This document shows, piece by piece, positions 1 through 5,670 of a stretch of DNA of 11,341 bases (positions are counted from its first letter, which is position 1; every line of letters begins with the position of its first letter). This DNA is from Gammaproteobacteria bacterium (GTDB taxonomy: Bacteria; Pseudomonadota; Gammaproteobacteria; Pseudomonadales; UBA3067), in NCBI GenBank assembly GCA_002402085.1, contig NVVB01000007.1, positions 35,822 through 47,162 on the forward strand, in the 5' to 3' direction. The notes beneath the pieces were generated by a model. The model had not been told where the DNA came from, searched no databases, and saw only the letters and a list, made by a program, of their open reading frames with translations. A program made the translations under genes and the position numbers.

Positions 1-155
1 ATCCCACCAACATCACCCGCCGCCGAATCAAACAAACCCGCAAAAGTACGTCAATGCGGCAATTCACTGCCAGGCCCGCCTTGCTCAGCACTGCCACCTT
101 ACCCAACACAACCACCAGGTCTTTAAAGAAAACGACCCACTAGGCGCACTAGCTA
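1..155. other. left edge, no gene assigned
   Basis: No gene can be supported here. All three plus-strand frames are open from the edge until stops at 124-126, 150-152 and 161-163, and one minus-strand frame is open from a stop near 145 to the edge. That minus frame reads as hydrophobic and arginine-rich sequence but has no ATG and no ribosome-binding site. The plus frames are rich in Pro, His or Gln and resemble antisense translations. A gene end or a gene start entering from the left is possible but cannot be chosen from this much sequence. Confidence 0.4.
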
Positions 156-500
156 TTACTTAATACTAAATAAAACAGTGAGAACCGCCTGCCTCTTCAA
201 AGGTGGTAAATTGCTCAAGTGGCGGATAATGACCTCATCATTCGCATCGAAAAAATCTTGTAACTCAGAGCGTCCATTTTCTTTCAAGACCACCCGTTCC
301 TTGGCGATAGGATCGATTTGACCGATGGATTGATCGATTAAAATACTACGCTCTAAGCGTGAAACAATTTCAGAGTTCATACTACGATGATGGTCATAGG
401 CCAAATCTGCAATATGTTTACGCATCCCCTTAGGCAACCGAACCACAAATTTTTCAGTATTCTCTGAACTTCTAGGAACACTAATAGCGGTGTTACTCAT
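156..500 (-). CDS. Arc/MetJ-type ribbon-helix-helix DNA-binding protein
   Basis: Predicted 114-residue transcriptional regulator of the Arc repressor-like family. Residues about 16-53 fit a ribbon-helix-helix: a short strand (KFVVRLP) that would pair with a second subunit and enter the DNA major groove, then helix A ([14 protein letters not shown]) and helix B ([13 protein letters not shown]). The remaining 60 residues are charged and unrecognised, and could carry oligomerisation or partner contacts. The ATG at 500 is chosen because a strong AGGAGGT (507-513) sits 6 nt upstream; a longer in-frame reading to 623 has no such site and adds residues unrelated to the family. The gene starts 4 nt after the preceding stop codon, so it is probably translated from the same mRNA. 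The target is unknown; autoregulation through the inverted repeat at 992-1013 is a reasonable inference. Confidence 0.85.
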   Translation of the reverse strand: MSNTAISVPRSSENTEKFVVRLPKGMRKHIADLAYDHHRSMNSEIVSRLERSILIDQSIGQIDPIAKERVVLKENGRSELQDFFDANDEVIIRHLSNLPPLKRQAVLTVLFSIK

Positions 501-504
501 ACGA

Positions 505-954
505 CTACCTCCTATCAATTTTCGGCATTGACTGAGCGCTATAATGAAAAACAAAGGGTTTACTAGACTCTTGCCCAGAGTCAGGATTAGGTGCAGGACT
601 ATTGACGATGTCATGCATTGCACATTTCAATAAGCGAGCGCCCGCCTCACTCCGTTGAAGCCGGCAAAACTTCGGCATGTTCTTATTCACATTAATGTTA
701 CTGCCTATGAATTGAACGCGGGTATTAATATTCAGTGCGCCCAACAAACACAATAACTTTTTATTCGACGACGCCCTCACCTCACTATCAATAAGCACCC
801 AACTAAACTCTTTTTGATGTTTGGTGTTGTCCTCCAAGAGCCGAGATGCATGCTCAACATCATCACAATCCACCACCACATGAGAGGACTCCATGCATAA
901 CGATTCCAAAAACCCCTGCTGAAATTCACTGAGCCCAACCGTCATTATATTCAT
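505..954 (-). CDS. hypothetical protein, possible degenerate receiver domain
   Basis: Predicted 149-residue soluble protein that I do not recognise with confidence. Its alternating strand/helix pattern resembles a response-regulator receiver: a first strand MNIMTVGLS, a second strand SHVVVDCD, a third strand SWVLIDSE whose D56 is where a phospho-acceptor aspartate would be, a fourth strand VQFIGSN, and a final helix [12 protein letters not shown]. The acidic pair expected after strand 1 is missing (Gly-Leu-Ser there) and the usual strand-5 lysine is not evident, so it would be a pseudo-receiver at best. The last 30 residues look disordered. The ATG at 954 is preferred: it has AAGAGG at 963-968 with 8 nt spacing, whereas extension to 1047 needs a TTG and runs through the upstream inverted repeat. 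The stop overlaps the ribosome-binding site of the next gene, implying coupling. Confidence 0.65.
   Translation of the reverse strand: MNIMTVGLSEFQQGFLESLCMESSHVVVDCDDVEHASRLLEDNTKHQKEFSWVLIDSEVRASSNKKLLCLLGALNINTRVQFIGSNINVNKNMPKFCRLQRSEAGARLLKCAMHDIVNSPAPNPDSGQESSKPFVFHYSAQSMPKIDRR
507..513 (-). promoter_or_regulatory. strong ribosome-binding site overlapping upstream stop codon
   Basis: AGGAGGT on the minus strand, 6 nt before the ATG at 500. It shares its last base with the TAG stop (505-507) of the preceding gene, so a ribosome finishing that gene is positioned to reinitiate. It decides the start of the ribbon-helix-helix gene. Confidence 0.85.
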
Positions 955-991
955 TTGGAAAACCTCTTGGTCATCGTAACTACTTTTTACT

Positions 992-1013
992 TTTGCGCAG
1001 ATTATTGCGCAAA
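992..1013. promoter_or_regulatory. candidate operator, perfect 8-6-8 inverted repeat
   Basis: TTTGCGCA, six spacer bases, then TGCGCAAA: both 8-bp arms match perfectly. The site lies 38 to 59 nt upstream of the ATG at 954, where a promoter for the two-gene unit is expected. A weak TTGCGC (1007-1012) and TAAAAA (984-989) pair with 17-bp spacing overlaps it on the minus strand. The binding protein is unknown; the ribbon-helix-helix protein encoded downstream is the nearest candidate. It lacks a U-tract, so it is unlikely to be a terminator. Confidence 0.6.
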
Positions 1014-1088
1014 CACATAAAAGAGGAGTGCCCTCCACCGAAAACAAGCGGTAAATATTTTCCCTGCAAATCCCACATTGGCATCCTG

Positions 1089-1118
1089 CCCATATTGCCT
1101 ATATTTGCCTATATTGAC
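1089..1118. repeat. 10-bp phased direct repeat
   Basis: TTGCCTATATT occurs at 1095-1105 and again at 1105-1115, preceded by a partial third copy (CCATATTG, 1090-1097). The period of 10 bp places each copy on the same face of the helix. It sits between the luxI stop and the next gene's inverted repeat and may be a regulator binding array, or simply a small tandem duplication. Confidence 0.5.
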
Positions 1119-1184
1119 CAAATTGCTCATACCACCGACACTGCCTACAAATAAAAGGCACTCTTCATTTACGTGTTATTCTCC

Positions 1185-1799
1185 TTAGGCGGCAATCGCA
1201 AACCCTTGATCACGCACCGCCAACCTGTACTCATCATTGACGTCAATCCAGACGGCCGTTGACAGCACTTTACCCAAGCGAACTGCCCTGCCATCCCCGA
1301 AGCGACGCATAGGTAAACCTAATTGTTTTAGGAGCCGCTCAAAAGCCACCGACACCACGGCTACGTATTGTTCAATATCATGTAAAACAGCAAACTCATA
1401 CGCATTACGAATAATACCTACCGTGACATCATTCATATTCCCCTGCACCGTTGGATGACTGCTGCTAAGTTCTACAGCACAACGGCTCATCTCCCATATA
1501 TCCTTATTCTTCGGGATCGTCTCACCGCGCAACAATTGCGGGAACACTTTTTCCAACATATACGGGCCCGAGGTAGGGATCAGACGTAAACAACCCTCAA
1601 CGTCATTACGATAATTCTTAGACAACAAATAAATGGGATTTAATTGATCAAATTCGTCAATCTCCAAACCGTTTTGGGTCTGCACATCCCAATTCAAGCG
1701 CTCCTTAAATACCTTCCCCCGCAAATGATACATACCGATAATATCTTGTTGACTGAAATAGGGAGCATTAGCCGTACCAGAAATCACCTTATTACTCAT
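1185..1799 (-). CDS. luxI: LuxI-family acyl-homoserine-lactone synthase
   Basis: Makes an N-acyl-homoserine-lactone signal from S-adenosylmethionine and an acyl carrier. At 204 residues it has the usual family length, and all ten hallmark residues are visible: R27, F31, W37, E46, D48, D51, R72, F86, E103 and R106. The C-terminal half aligns well by eye with LasI (for example ERLLKQLGLPMRRFG). At the position equivalent to EsaI Thr140/LasI Thr142, linked in the literature to 3-oxo-acyl recognition, this protein has Ala147, so an unsubstituted or 3-hydroxy acyl chain is inferred. The ATG at 1799 has only a weak GAGA ribosome-binding site. A lux box lies 65 nt upstream and the luxR gene is the next gene upstream on the same strand, which points to autoinduction. 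Chain length cannot be read from the sequence. Confidence 0.96.
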   Translation of the reverse strand: MSNKVISGTANAPYFSQQDIIGMYHLRGKVFKERLNWDVQTQNGLEIDEFDQLNPIYLLSKNYRNDVEGCLRLIPTSGPYMLEKVFPQLLRGETIPKNKDIWEMSRCAVELSSSHPTVQGNMNDVTVGIIRNAYEFAVLHDIEQYVAVVSVAFERLLKQLGLPMRRFGDGRAVRLGKVLSTAVWIDVNDEYRLAVRDQGFAIAA

Positions 1800-1835
1800 T
1801 GTCGTATCTCAATACAGTAGTGAATAAGTCAGTTC

Positions 1836-1864
1836 ATTAAATACAAAGAACGGACACGTCATAA
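1836..1864 (-). promoter_or_regulatory. luxI promoter candidate
   Basis: On the minus strand a TTTAAT -10 element (1836-1841, five of six matches to consensus) is separated by 17 bp from a poor -35 (TTATGA, 1859-1864). Transcription would begin near 1829, giving a leader of about 30 nt. The weak -35 abuts the lux box, whose centre would be about 43 bp upstream of the start, the usual geometry for activation by a bound LuxR protein. Confidence 0.5.
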
Positions 1865-1882
1865 CTGTTAGATCTGACAGCT
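1863..1882. promoter_or_regulatory. lux box (LuxR-type binding site) upstream of luxI
   Basis: AACTGTTAGATCTGACAGCT is an imperfect 20-bp dyad. The core CTGT-N8-ACAG keeps the CT-N12-AG spacing typical of lux/las/rhl boxes, and 14 of the 16 core bases (1865-1880) obey the symmetry; only the T/G pair flanking the central AGATCT breaks it. Its place 65 nt before the luxI ATG, in front of a plausible -10, supports a direct role of the adjacent LuxR protein. Confidence 0.85.
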
Positions 1883-1984
1883 TGTTATCCTAAGATTTTA
1901 AAGATTGGCCAGGTGAGAATTATTTACAGGAAAATAAATTGAGGGAGGGAGGCAGAAAAAACCGACAAAAAATAGAAAGGATAT

Positions 1985-2019
1985 TTAAAAAAGACAATTA
2001 AAAAAGATAATTAAAAAAG
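1985..2019. repeat. three TTAAAAAAG repeats at 13-bp spacing
   Basis: TTAAAAAAG occurs at 1985-1993, 1998-2006 and 2011-2019 with an exact 13-bp period. On the minus strand these are three successive six-base T-runs after the luxR gene. They may add U-tracts to a terminator or form a phased A-tract array upstream of the luxI promoter. Confidence 0.6.
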
Positions 2020-2040
2020 TTCATTAGCGGTGGCGACCGC
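2013..2040 (-). terminator. possible luxR terminator
   Basis: A hairpin with stem GCGGT/ACCGC (2027-2031 with 2036-2040, four-base loop) lies about 55 nt past the luxR stop. On the minus strand it is followed after eight bases by the first of three T6 runs. The stem is short and the T-run is not immediate, so termination may be weak or partial. Confidence 0.35.
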
Positions 2041-2095
2041 AGCGTACTGCAAGGGAGTGGACTAATTCGCGAATGCGGTTTAATCAAGAGGCAAT

Positions 2096-2842
2096 CTAAA
2101 AAGGCTGGGGGGAGATCACCCCCAACAGTACCGCTTTGGCAACCGCATGCTGTCGATTCGACACATTTAACTTACCCGCACTGTTATTAAGATGATAATT
2201 CACCGTGCGCTCAGAGATATTAAGAATCACAGATGTTTCCCATGCGGTTTTACCATCGGCAGTCCACAAAAGACATTCTCTCTCACGAGGTGTTAACTCA
2301 ATGGTCTTGGCCTCAGCATGACTCAAGCCAAACACGCGATCCACTGCCTCATGTAGATGACTGGCCAATAATTGCACATAGGGAATGGCCTGAATTACAT
2401 CAGCAATGGATTCAGCATTATCATTATCCACGCTGCAATTTAAGATACCGAATTGCCCGCTGGGGGTATGCACAGGCATCGCGACACCCAACTTCAAACC
2501 CACGTCAGTGGCCTCGTTCATGATCCTCTGACCTACCTCGGACTTACCACTCAATAGATTGATATCGCCCCACGTTTTAGGCAATATATTTTGGGAGCAA
2601 TAGGAAATTGTTGGATCGGAGCCCATGTAATTTTGATCAAAATAATGCTCCTGCCATTCAAGCGGGTAATTATCAATTAAAATTATCTGACTATTTGAAA
2701 AAGAAGTAGGCACCCTTAATACGTAGGCAAAATTAACAAAGCCCAACTCCTGCAACAGATAGGTACACGCATCGTGAACCTCCTCAACACTAGAAATATT
2801 GGCAAGGTTTCGAAGGTGCATAAAATAACTGGGTAAATCCAT
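2096..2842 (-). CDS. luxR: LuxR-type AHL-responsive transcriptional regulator
   Basis: Quorum-sensing receptor of 248 residues, the normal family length. The N-terminal autoinducer-binding domain (about 5-165) keeps the signature residues W63, Y67, D76-P77, W91 and G119. The C-terminal LuxR helix-turn-helix (about 181-245) has E187, L191 and G197 plus the SERTVNYHL recognition segment and NRQHAVAKA. All nine classic invariant positions are therefore present, indicating a true AHL-type receptor rather than a solo with altered pocket. It is transcribed in the same direction as luxI, 296 nt upstream, and the lux box before luxI is its likely target. The ATG at 2842 is the first in frame and fits the family N-terminus, but it has no visible ribosome-binding site and a TATAAT lies only 4 nt upstream. 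Met8 (codon 2821-2819) is an alternative start. Confidence 0.95.
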   Translation of the reverse strand: MDLPSYFMHLRNLANISSVEEVHDACTYLLQELGFVNFAYVLRVPTSFSNSQIILIDNYPLEWQEHYFDQNYMGSDPTISYCSQNILPKTWGDINLLSGKSEVGQRIMNEATDVGLKLGVAMPVHTPSGQFGILNCSVDNDNAESIADVIQAIPYVQLLASHLHEAVDRVFGLSHAEAKTIELTPRERECLLWTADGKTAWETSVILNISERTVNYHLNNSAGKLNVSNRQHAVAKAVLLGVISPQPF

Positions 2843-2846
2843 CAGT

Positions 2847-2852
2847 ATTATA
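2847..2852 (-). promoter_or_regulatory. perfect -10 hexamer directly before luxR
   Basis: TATAAT on the minus strand, ending 4 nt before the annotated luxR ATG. A start site 6-8 nt downstream would fall on the ATG itself, giving a leaderless or nearly leaderless mRNA, or meaning that translation starts at Met8. No convincing -35 is visible at 16-18 bp (CCGGTC or similar). Confidence 0.4.
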
Positions 2853-3044
2853 ATCTAATCAGCTGGAAAGACCGGTTAATTGCTAACCACGACACGGCAT
2901 TATTATCTGGACGTCTTCGCTTGTCTGTACTGGCATCTTGACATCACCCATACAAACCGCGACGTAGTAAATTATCATGGCTGACTGATCGTAAACAAGG
3001 CCTAAATATAGAGTTATTGAGGCCGAGCGACCCCATTGACACGC

Positions 3045-3079
3045 AAAAAAAAAGGGCAGCGTTTAAGCTGCCCTTTTTT
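3045..3079 (-). terminator. strong rho-independent terminator after the alcohol dehydrogenase
   Basis: Stem GGGCAGC (3054-3060) and GCTGCCC (3067-3073) with loop GTTTAA, flanked by A9 on the left and T6 on the right. It lies 18 nt after the stop of the minus-strand dehydrogenase gene and the T9 tract on that strand follows the stem directly. The symmetry makes it bidirectional, although no plus-strand gene ends here. Confidence 0.93.
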
Positions 3080-3097
3080 ACTACCAGTAATACGGAC

Positions 3098-5362
3098 TTA
3101 CGAATCCGCCCGCATAACCCAAGTAAAGACCCCCGTAAAGAATCTAGTTAGGTGAGCCATAATCCCGTAATTAAACTCTTTAAAGTTTTTCCAGGTTTCA
3201 CTTTGTTGCTCAAAAGCCAACGTCGCATGTCCAACCTTAATCAGATACGCATGAATTGCTTCAACCTCATCCACAGTCAAAAGATCGTTATAGCCGGGCA
3301 TGCCTCGGTCTTCCCAAATACCGCCGTAAACAACCGCGACAAACTGTTCATGGGTTTCTTTATCCATATACCTAAGATCCCGAAGGTTCGGCGTACTGAT
3401 CGCTCCAGGTCCATGACAATAGACACAGTTATTGTGATACAACTGATTGCCTCGATGAATAACATCCGATGAAGCGGTCGATTCAGGTGGTTCAGGTAAT
3501 CGATCATCCATTTGAATTGCCGGCAACGCTGCTTTTCCGCCCAGCTTAAAGGTCAAAATTCGGCCCTTAATTTCCATTACTTCAGGAGAATTACCCACTA
3601 CGCTGAAGGACAAACCAACCGACCCACCCCAACCAGCCATAACAGAGATATATTGTTCGCCATCAATCTCATAGGTGATAGGCGGAGCGATAATTCCAGA
3701 ATGCGCATCAAAAGCCCACAATTGCTTACCGGTATCTGCTGTATACGCCACGAATTGAGCGCGCCCATTGCCTTGAAAGATCATGTTATCGCCCGAACAG
3801 AGCATGCCGCCATTCCAGGGGCCTTCATGATCCACTCTCCAGACTTGCTCTTGCTTAACTGGATCCCATGCTTGCAAATACCCACGCGCAGCGGCTGGCC
3901 CCAACTTAGTCACCAACTTAGGATCAACCCACGTAGGAATGAATATATCCTTCATAACCGGCAAACCCACATTCCAACTGCCAGGATCGTATTCAAAGTT
4001 TTTATCATTCGAGTACAGAAAGCTTAATTCACGGCTAGGAATGTAGACCAATCCTGTTTGCTCATGATTACACATAGGCTGCCAGTTATGGCCGCCCAAA
4101 GGGGAAGGGAATTGCAAAACAAATTTGTCTTTATAATCATTATCAGTTTGCACTGGACGACCCGTCTCAGGATCGATATGACTGGCCCAAGACACTGGCA
4201 CGTAATTATTGGCTGAAATAAATTCACCGGTAATCCGGTCGATTACGTAAAAGAAACCGTTTTTCGGAGCCTGCATAATTACTTTGCGAGTACGACCATC
4301 AATTTCGAGGTCTTGCAAAATCATGTGCTGAGTCGCGGTATAGTCCCACGCTTCCCCAGGAGTCGTTTGATAATGCCACACGTACTCGCCCGTACTAGGA
4401 CGTAACGCAACAATCGAGGACAGGTATAAATTATCGCCACCGGCAGGACTACGGATGTATTTATTCCAAGGAGAGCCGTTGCCCACCCCGACATAGAGAA
4501 GATCTAACTCAGGGTCATAGGCCATGGAATCCCAGGCTGTACCGCCACCGCCGATTTCCCACCAAGGACCGCCGCCCCAAGTATCTGCCGCTTTTCGCAT
4601 GGCATCATTTTCGAATCCGTCCGCAGGGTTGCCGGGGACTGTGTAGAAACGCCAAGACTGCTCACCGGTTTCTGTGTCATAAGCCGTGACATAGCCTCTA
4701 ACGCCAAATTCTGCGCCACCGTTACCAATAATCACTTTATCTTTAACGATCCGAGGCGCGCCTGTAATTGTGTAGGGGCGATCGAGATCAATCGTCAACG
4801 TATCCCAAACAATCTCACCGGTTAACGCATCAAGCGCCACTAACCGGCCATCGACCGTACCGATATAAACACGGCCTTTCCAAACGGCTACCCCTCGGTT
4901 AACCGCATCGCAACAAAGGTATTTACCACGCCCCTTGTCTACATTCAGGTCGTTTTTCCAAATCATTTTACCGGTGCGTGCGTCCACCGCATACACTTCG
5001 CTCCATGAGCCGGACGTGTACATAATGCCATCTACGACGATGGGCGTACTTTCAAGCCCTTGCTTAGTCCCGGTGTCCCAGTACCAGGCCAGCCCAAGAT
5101 TCTCTACTGTTTCTTCATTAATTTGATTCAAAGGACTGTAACGTTCTTCACTGTAGGTACGGCCATGGGCCAACCAATTGTGCGCTTCAGAATCCGCATT
5201 GTTAATTCGGTCCGAGTCCATTCGTTCTAAGGATTCTTTGACCTTATTTTGAGCCACCAGAGGTTTACTCGAAACGTCATCTGCCCCCATTTGACTCAAC
5301 ACGAAACTCAAACCGACGTATGCCAACGCCGCAAATGAGATCCCTAGTAATACTTTTTTCAT
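3098..5362 (-). CDS. type II quinohemoprotein alcohol dehydrogenase (PQQ, cytochrome c)
   Basis: Periplasmic oxidase of primary alcohols and related substrates, passing electrons from PQQ to its own haem c. The 754-residue protein has a hydrophobic N-terminus fitting a signal peptide (about 1-26), an eight-bladed PQQ propeller (about 60-610) with tryptophan-docking motifs, and a C-terminal cytochrome c (about 633-712). Visible key residues are the vicinal Cys150-Cys151, Ca-ligand-type E218 and N295, catalytic D340 in PGEAWDYTATQ, K367, the haem motif CVYCH (646-650) and probable axial M688. Residue 342, two after the catalytic Asp, is Thr; lanthanide-dependent relatives carry Asp there, so calcium is predicted. 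About 40 residues follow the cytochrome, ending in a hydrophobic segment, longer than many relatives. GGAGA (5371-5375) precedes the ATG. Substrate is not determined; no PQQ synthesis gene is in the window. Confidence 0.95.
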   Translation of the reverse strand: MKKVLLGISFAALAYVGLSFVLSQMGADDVSSKPLVAQNKVKESLERMDSDRINNADSEAHNWLAHGRTYSEERYSPLNQINEETVENLGLAWYWDTGTKQGLESTPIVVDGIMYTSGSWSEVYAVDARTGKMIWKNDLNVDKGRGKYLCCDAVNRGVAVWKGRVYIGTVDGRLVALDALTGEIVWDTLTIDLDRPYTITGAPRIVKDKVIIGNGGAEFGVRGYVTAYDTETGEQSWRFYTVPGNPADGFENDAMRKAADTWGGGPWWEIGGGGTAWDSMAYDPELDLLYVGVGNGSPWNKYIRSPAGGDNLYLSSIVALRPSTGEYVWHYQTTPGEAWDYTATQHMILQDLEIDGRTRKVIMQAPKNGFFYVIDRITGEFISANNYVPVSWASHIDPETGRPVQTDNDYKDKFVLQFPSPLGGHNWQPMCNHEQTGLVYIPSRELSFLYSNDKNFEYDPGSWNVGLPVMKDIFIPTWVDPKLVTKLGPAAARGYLQAWDPVKQEQVWRVDHEGPWNGGMLCSGDNMIFQGNGRAQFVAYTADTGKQLWAFDAHSGIIAPPITYEIDGEQYISVMAGWGGSVGLSFSVVGNSPEVMEIKGRILTFKLGGKAALPAIQMDDRLPEPPESTASSDVIHRGNQLYHNNCVYCHGPGAISTPNLRDLRYMDKETHEQFVAVVYGGIWEDRGMPGYNDLLTVDEVEAIHAYLIKVGHATLAFEQQSETWKNFKEFNYGIMAHLTRFFTGVFTWVMRADS

Positions 5363-5378
5363 TTTTCTTATCTCCGAA

Positions 5379-5395
5379 TGACTGGCTGCCAGTCA
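5379..5395. promoter_or_regulatory. 17-nt perfect palindrome in the dehydrogenase leader
   Basis: TGACTGGC, a single central T, then GCCAGTCA: 8-bp arms with no mismatch. It lies 16 nt before the ATG at 5362 and just upstream of the GGAGA ribosome-binding site. It could be a repressor or activator operator if the promoter is close, or an mRNA hairpin affecting stability or translation. A one-base loop disfavours a stable full hairpin, which leans towards a DNA operator. Confidence 0.55.
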
Positions 5396-5401
5396 ACATT
5401 A

Positions 5402-5424
5402 TTTTCTTTCTTTTCTTTCTTTTC
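5402..5424. repeat. 9-bp polypyrimidine tandem repeat
   Basis: TTTTCTTTC is repeated at 5402-5410 and 5411-5419 with a partial third copy (5420-5424). The minus strand, the coding strand of the downstream gene, is therefore all purine for over 20 bases, just upstream of the dehydrogenase leader palindrome. It may be a slippage-prone tract affecting promoter spacing. Confidence 0.7.
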
Positions 5425-5670
5425 AGAGCAAAAGTTGATGCCCAAACAATCGCAGCCCGCATTATAACGGGGCAATTAACCGATGCCCAGCATCTAACCA
5501 TCGAAAAGAGTTATTCAGGAAAACTTTTTATTATTCAACCATTTAGCACTGTAGCTAGGCGTCTGTTTCATTGTTTTTGTACGACCAAAAAAATCATTCA
5601 TTCAGTAAAAAACAACCGTTGGCGGCAACTCATAAAAAAAAAACAATAGAAAGGTCATAACGGGCCATAA

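Larger units (their letters stand above)
5363..5670. other. intergenic region upstream of the alcohol dehydrogenase
   Basis: No gene is supported in these 308 bases. They contain the 17-nt palindrome (5379-5395), a purine/pyrimidine-asymmetric tandem repeat (two and a half copies of TTTTCTTTC at 5402-5424) and, on the minus strand, an AATAAT (5399-5404) that could serve as a -10 without a good -35. A-runs at 5587-5592 and 5634-5643 are T-runs on the minus strand downstream of the membrane-protein gene, but no strong hairpin precedes them. Confidence 0.6.

Noticed and set aside
501..623. N-terminal extension of the ribbon-helix-helix protein to 623
   Set aside because: It overlaps the upstream gene in another frame, encodes hydrophobic residues foreign to the family, and lacks the AGGAGGT site found before the ATG at 500.
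505..1047. Longer 180-residue version of the REC-like protein starting at 1047
   Set aside because: It needs a TTG start without a clear ribosome-binding site and would translate through the inverted repeat at 992-1013; the ATG at 954 has AAGAGG at good spacing.
1142..1160. TGCCT...AGGCA hairpin after luxI as a terminator
   Set aside because: Only a 5-bp stem with a 9-base loop and no following T-run on the minus strand.
2065..2074. ATTCGCGAAT palindrome downstream of luxR
   Set aside because: A 10-bp palindrome with no loop or flanking context is expected by chance at this scale.
2900..2960. Second lux box upstream of luxR
   Set aside because: CTGTACTGGCATCTTGAC-like bases do not keep the CT-N12-AG dyad symmetry.
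3152..4728. Several open frames opposite or within the alcohol dehydrogenase gene
   Set aside because: They are shadows of a clearly recognised gene and have no protein-family features.
5587..5645. Terminator for the membrane-protein gene
   Set aside because: T-runs exist on the minus strand, but only 3-4 bp stems could be drawn before them.
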